Assembly: GCF_023101765.2 (NCBI RefSeq)
Contig: NC_064235.1
Span: forward strand, 6,569,501-6,633,500
Length of the DNA: 64,000 nt
DNA from: Spodoptera frugiperda
Lineage: Eukaryota; Arthropoda; Insecta; Lepidoptera; Noctuidae
Direction: 5' to 3'
Below, one piece after another: positions 62,712 through 64,000 of the stretch (position 1 is its first letter; the number at the start of each line of letters is the position of its first letter). The translations under genes and the position numbers were made by a program. Under the pieces are notes generated by a model, which saw only the letters and a list, made by a program, of their open reading frames with translations, did no database searches and was not told the origin of the DNA.

Positions 62712-63305
62712 ATCGTTAAACATTCCCTTTTCAATCCTTGTCACTACATCTCTGCTGTACCGCCTTATAACTAAACTGATTCCCTTTAAAACGTTATCCA
62801 AATAGAACACTAGCCCTTTGGCTACCTAGCTATTTTTAAATGGCCTTCTGATTCTAACCATTCGTTTAGTTTTATGCCATTAACGACTTTGTTTCTGCAC
62901 ATGTAAGGTGGATTTCTGATCATCTATCTATTTGCTCGTACTAAAAGTGAAAATTTGACACTTGACTGATTTAGTTATCATTGTGAACTTTGTTTCAATA
63001 GGTTTAAGGTCGGTTTTTGATCAAATGTGGTTTCTAAAAAAATTTTTTTATAATTTTTCACAATATCAACTTTATTTCAATAAGGGTAAGGTTAATTTTT
63101 GATCGTCGTTTGCTTTGTCTCTCAAATGCGATCCATCCAGAGTATGATATGTTGTAATGCGTTGATATTACTGGAATGTATGTAATGGGTAAGTGGTCGT
63201 GATGATGTATGTATGTTTGTTGCGAGTTATGTTACAATGTTTTGATTGTTATTTCTTGGTAACAGTAGGAGGATTTTCGCAAAGGAGATTGTCTAACTAA
63301 CTATA
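62712..63305. other. Intron sequence without recognised features
   Basis: AT-rich. A direct repeat of a short block (TTTGATCAAATGTGG/TTTTGATCGTCGTTTG near 63017 and 63099) is the only structure I noted. Confidence 0.4.
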
Positions 63306-63309
63306 AAGT

Positions 63310-63472
63310 AGGAAAGCCATGCTACGGCACTGCTGGGCCGGCTCGATCGGAGTGATACCACGGCCTCACAGAAAACTGAGGTGAAACAACGCTTGCGTTG
63401 TGTGAGTGAGGTTACCGAAGGCTCAATTCCGAGACCCAATTACCGCCCTTCCCAATCTTCCTAATTCCGATT
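63310..63472 (-). mobile_element. NA-1 fragment
   Basis: GGAAAGCCATGCTACGGCAC, GGTGAAACAACGCTTGCGTT and CCCTTCCCAATCTTCCTAAT in reverse orientation. Confidence 0.7.
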
Positions 63473-63724
63473 GTAAAATACATACTCATGAGTACACATA
63501 TACTAGCGCCCATTGCATCCGTATTGCATGGATATTGATTGCACTAAATGGTATTTGAGCTTGGCTCTGAATGCTATTGTAATAGCTACGATTAGGGTTG
63601 TATAGTTTTAACAATCAATACGTAATTATTGGATTGCAATTGCACTGATATTGAGATGGTATTCTAGAGTAAGCACCCTGTTTTAAAAAATATAATATAT
63701 CCAGCAGAAACAATACGGTAGATG

Positions 63725-63950
63725 ATATTTATTTATTTTAATGTCCATCTTGTAGATTATTTTAAAACATTAGACAAATACTTTCGAAGATACATTGATT
63801 TAAAATATCGCGTAACGCCATTTCTAGCTCCTAAAGTTTGATTCGTTTTATGACAAAATAAAAAAATACGTGTCTAATTTACTATCATTACCTAACTGAC
63901 GGACTAAATAGATTTTTAATTTTCATACCCCGTCATCATCCATTTTGTTG
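63725..63950. mobile_element. MITE-4 copy
   Basis: TAATGTCCATCTTGTAGATT, GTAACGCCATTTCTAGCTCC, TTCATACCCCGTCATCATCC. Confidence 0.6.
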
Positions 63951-64000
63951 AAATTACATTGACACCGGTTTCAAGAGTAAGCACTCTCTTCTAAAAAATG

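Overview
The window looks like lepidopteran (probably noctuid-like moth) nuclear DNA. It has AT-rich intron-split genes, GT-AG splice sites, a clip-domain serine protease homolog of the insect immune type, tRNA-derived SINEs, Helitrons starting TCTATACTAATATTATAAA, and many copies of moth-type non-autonomous repeats. Three cellular genes are supported, and most of the remaining sequence is transposable elements. No bacterial-style operon, CRISPR array or stand-alone RNA gene was seen.

Left (1-15900, minus strand): the 5' two-thirds of a secreted clip-domain serine protease homolog. A promoter/leader exon is predicted near 15876, followed by coding exons at 9828-9691, 1779-1628, 918-732 and 203-73. 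The 3' end lies beyond the left edge. A decayed two-ORF LINE occupies the 7.9-kb intron between the first two coding exons.

Middle (24314-48979, minus strand): a complete DPP8/DPP9-type cytosolic dipeptidyl peptidase. I placed 19 coding exons that join in phase with consensus splice sites to 909 residues. The Ser-Asp-His triad has the spacing of human DPP9. Its introns are almost wholly mobile DNA, and several insertions stop within about 15 nt of a splice donor. Exon 18 and its acceptor are partly duplicated in tandem (98 bp). The first AATAAA after the stop lies in a MITE. Intron 1 holds a 5'-truncated LINE with an 867-codon open frame.

Right (49979-64000, plus strand): a first coding exon encoding a signal peptide and an extracellular domain that resembles CNNM/UEX metal transporters. 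It is divergent from DPP8/9 across about 1 kb of shared upstream DNA. The remaining 13.6 kb appears to be its first intron. It is filled with nested elements, including a 481-bp Transib-like element whose ends read CACAGTG and a three-layer nest (SINE, MITE, Helitron).

Repeat names (SINE-1 to SINE-4, NA-1, MITE-1 to MITE-8, LINE-B) are local labels for families recognised by comparing copies within the window. Names were not checked against a library.
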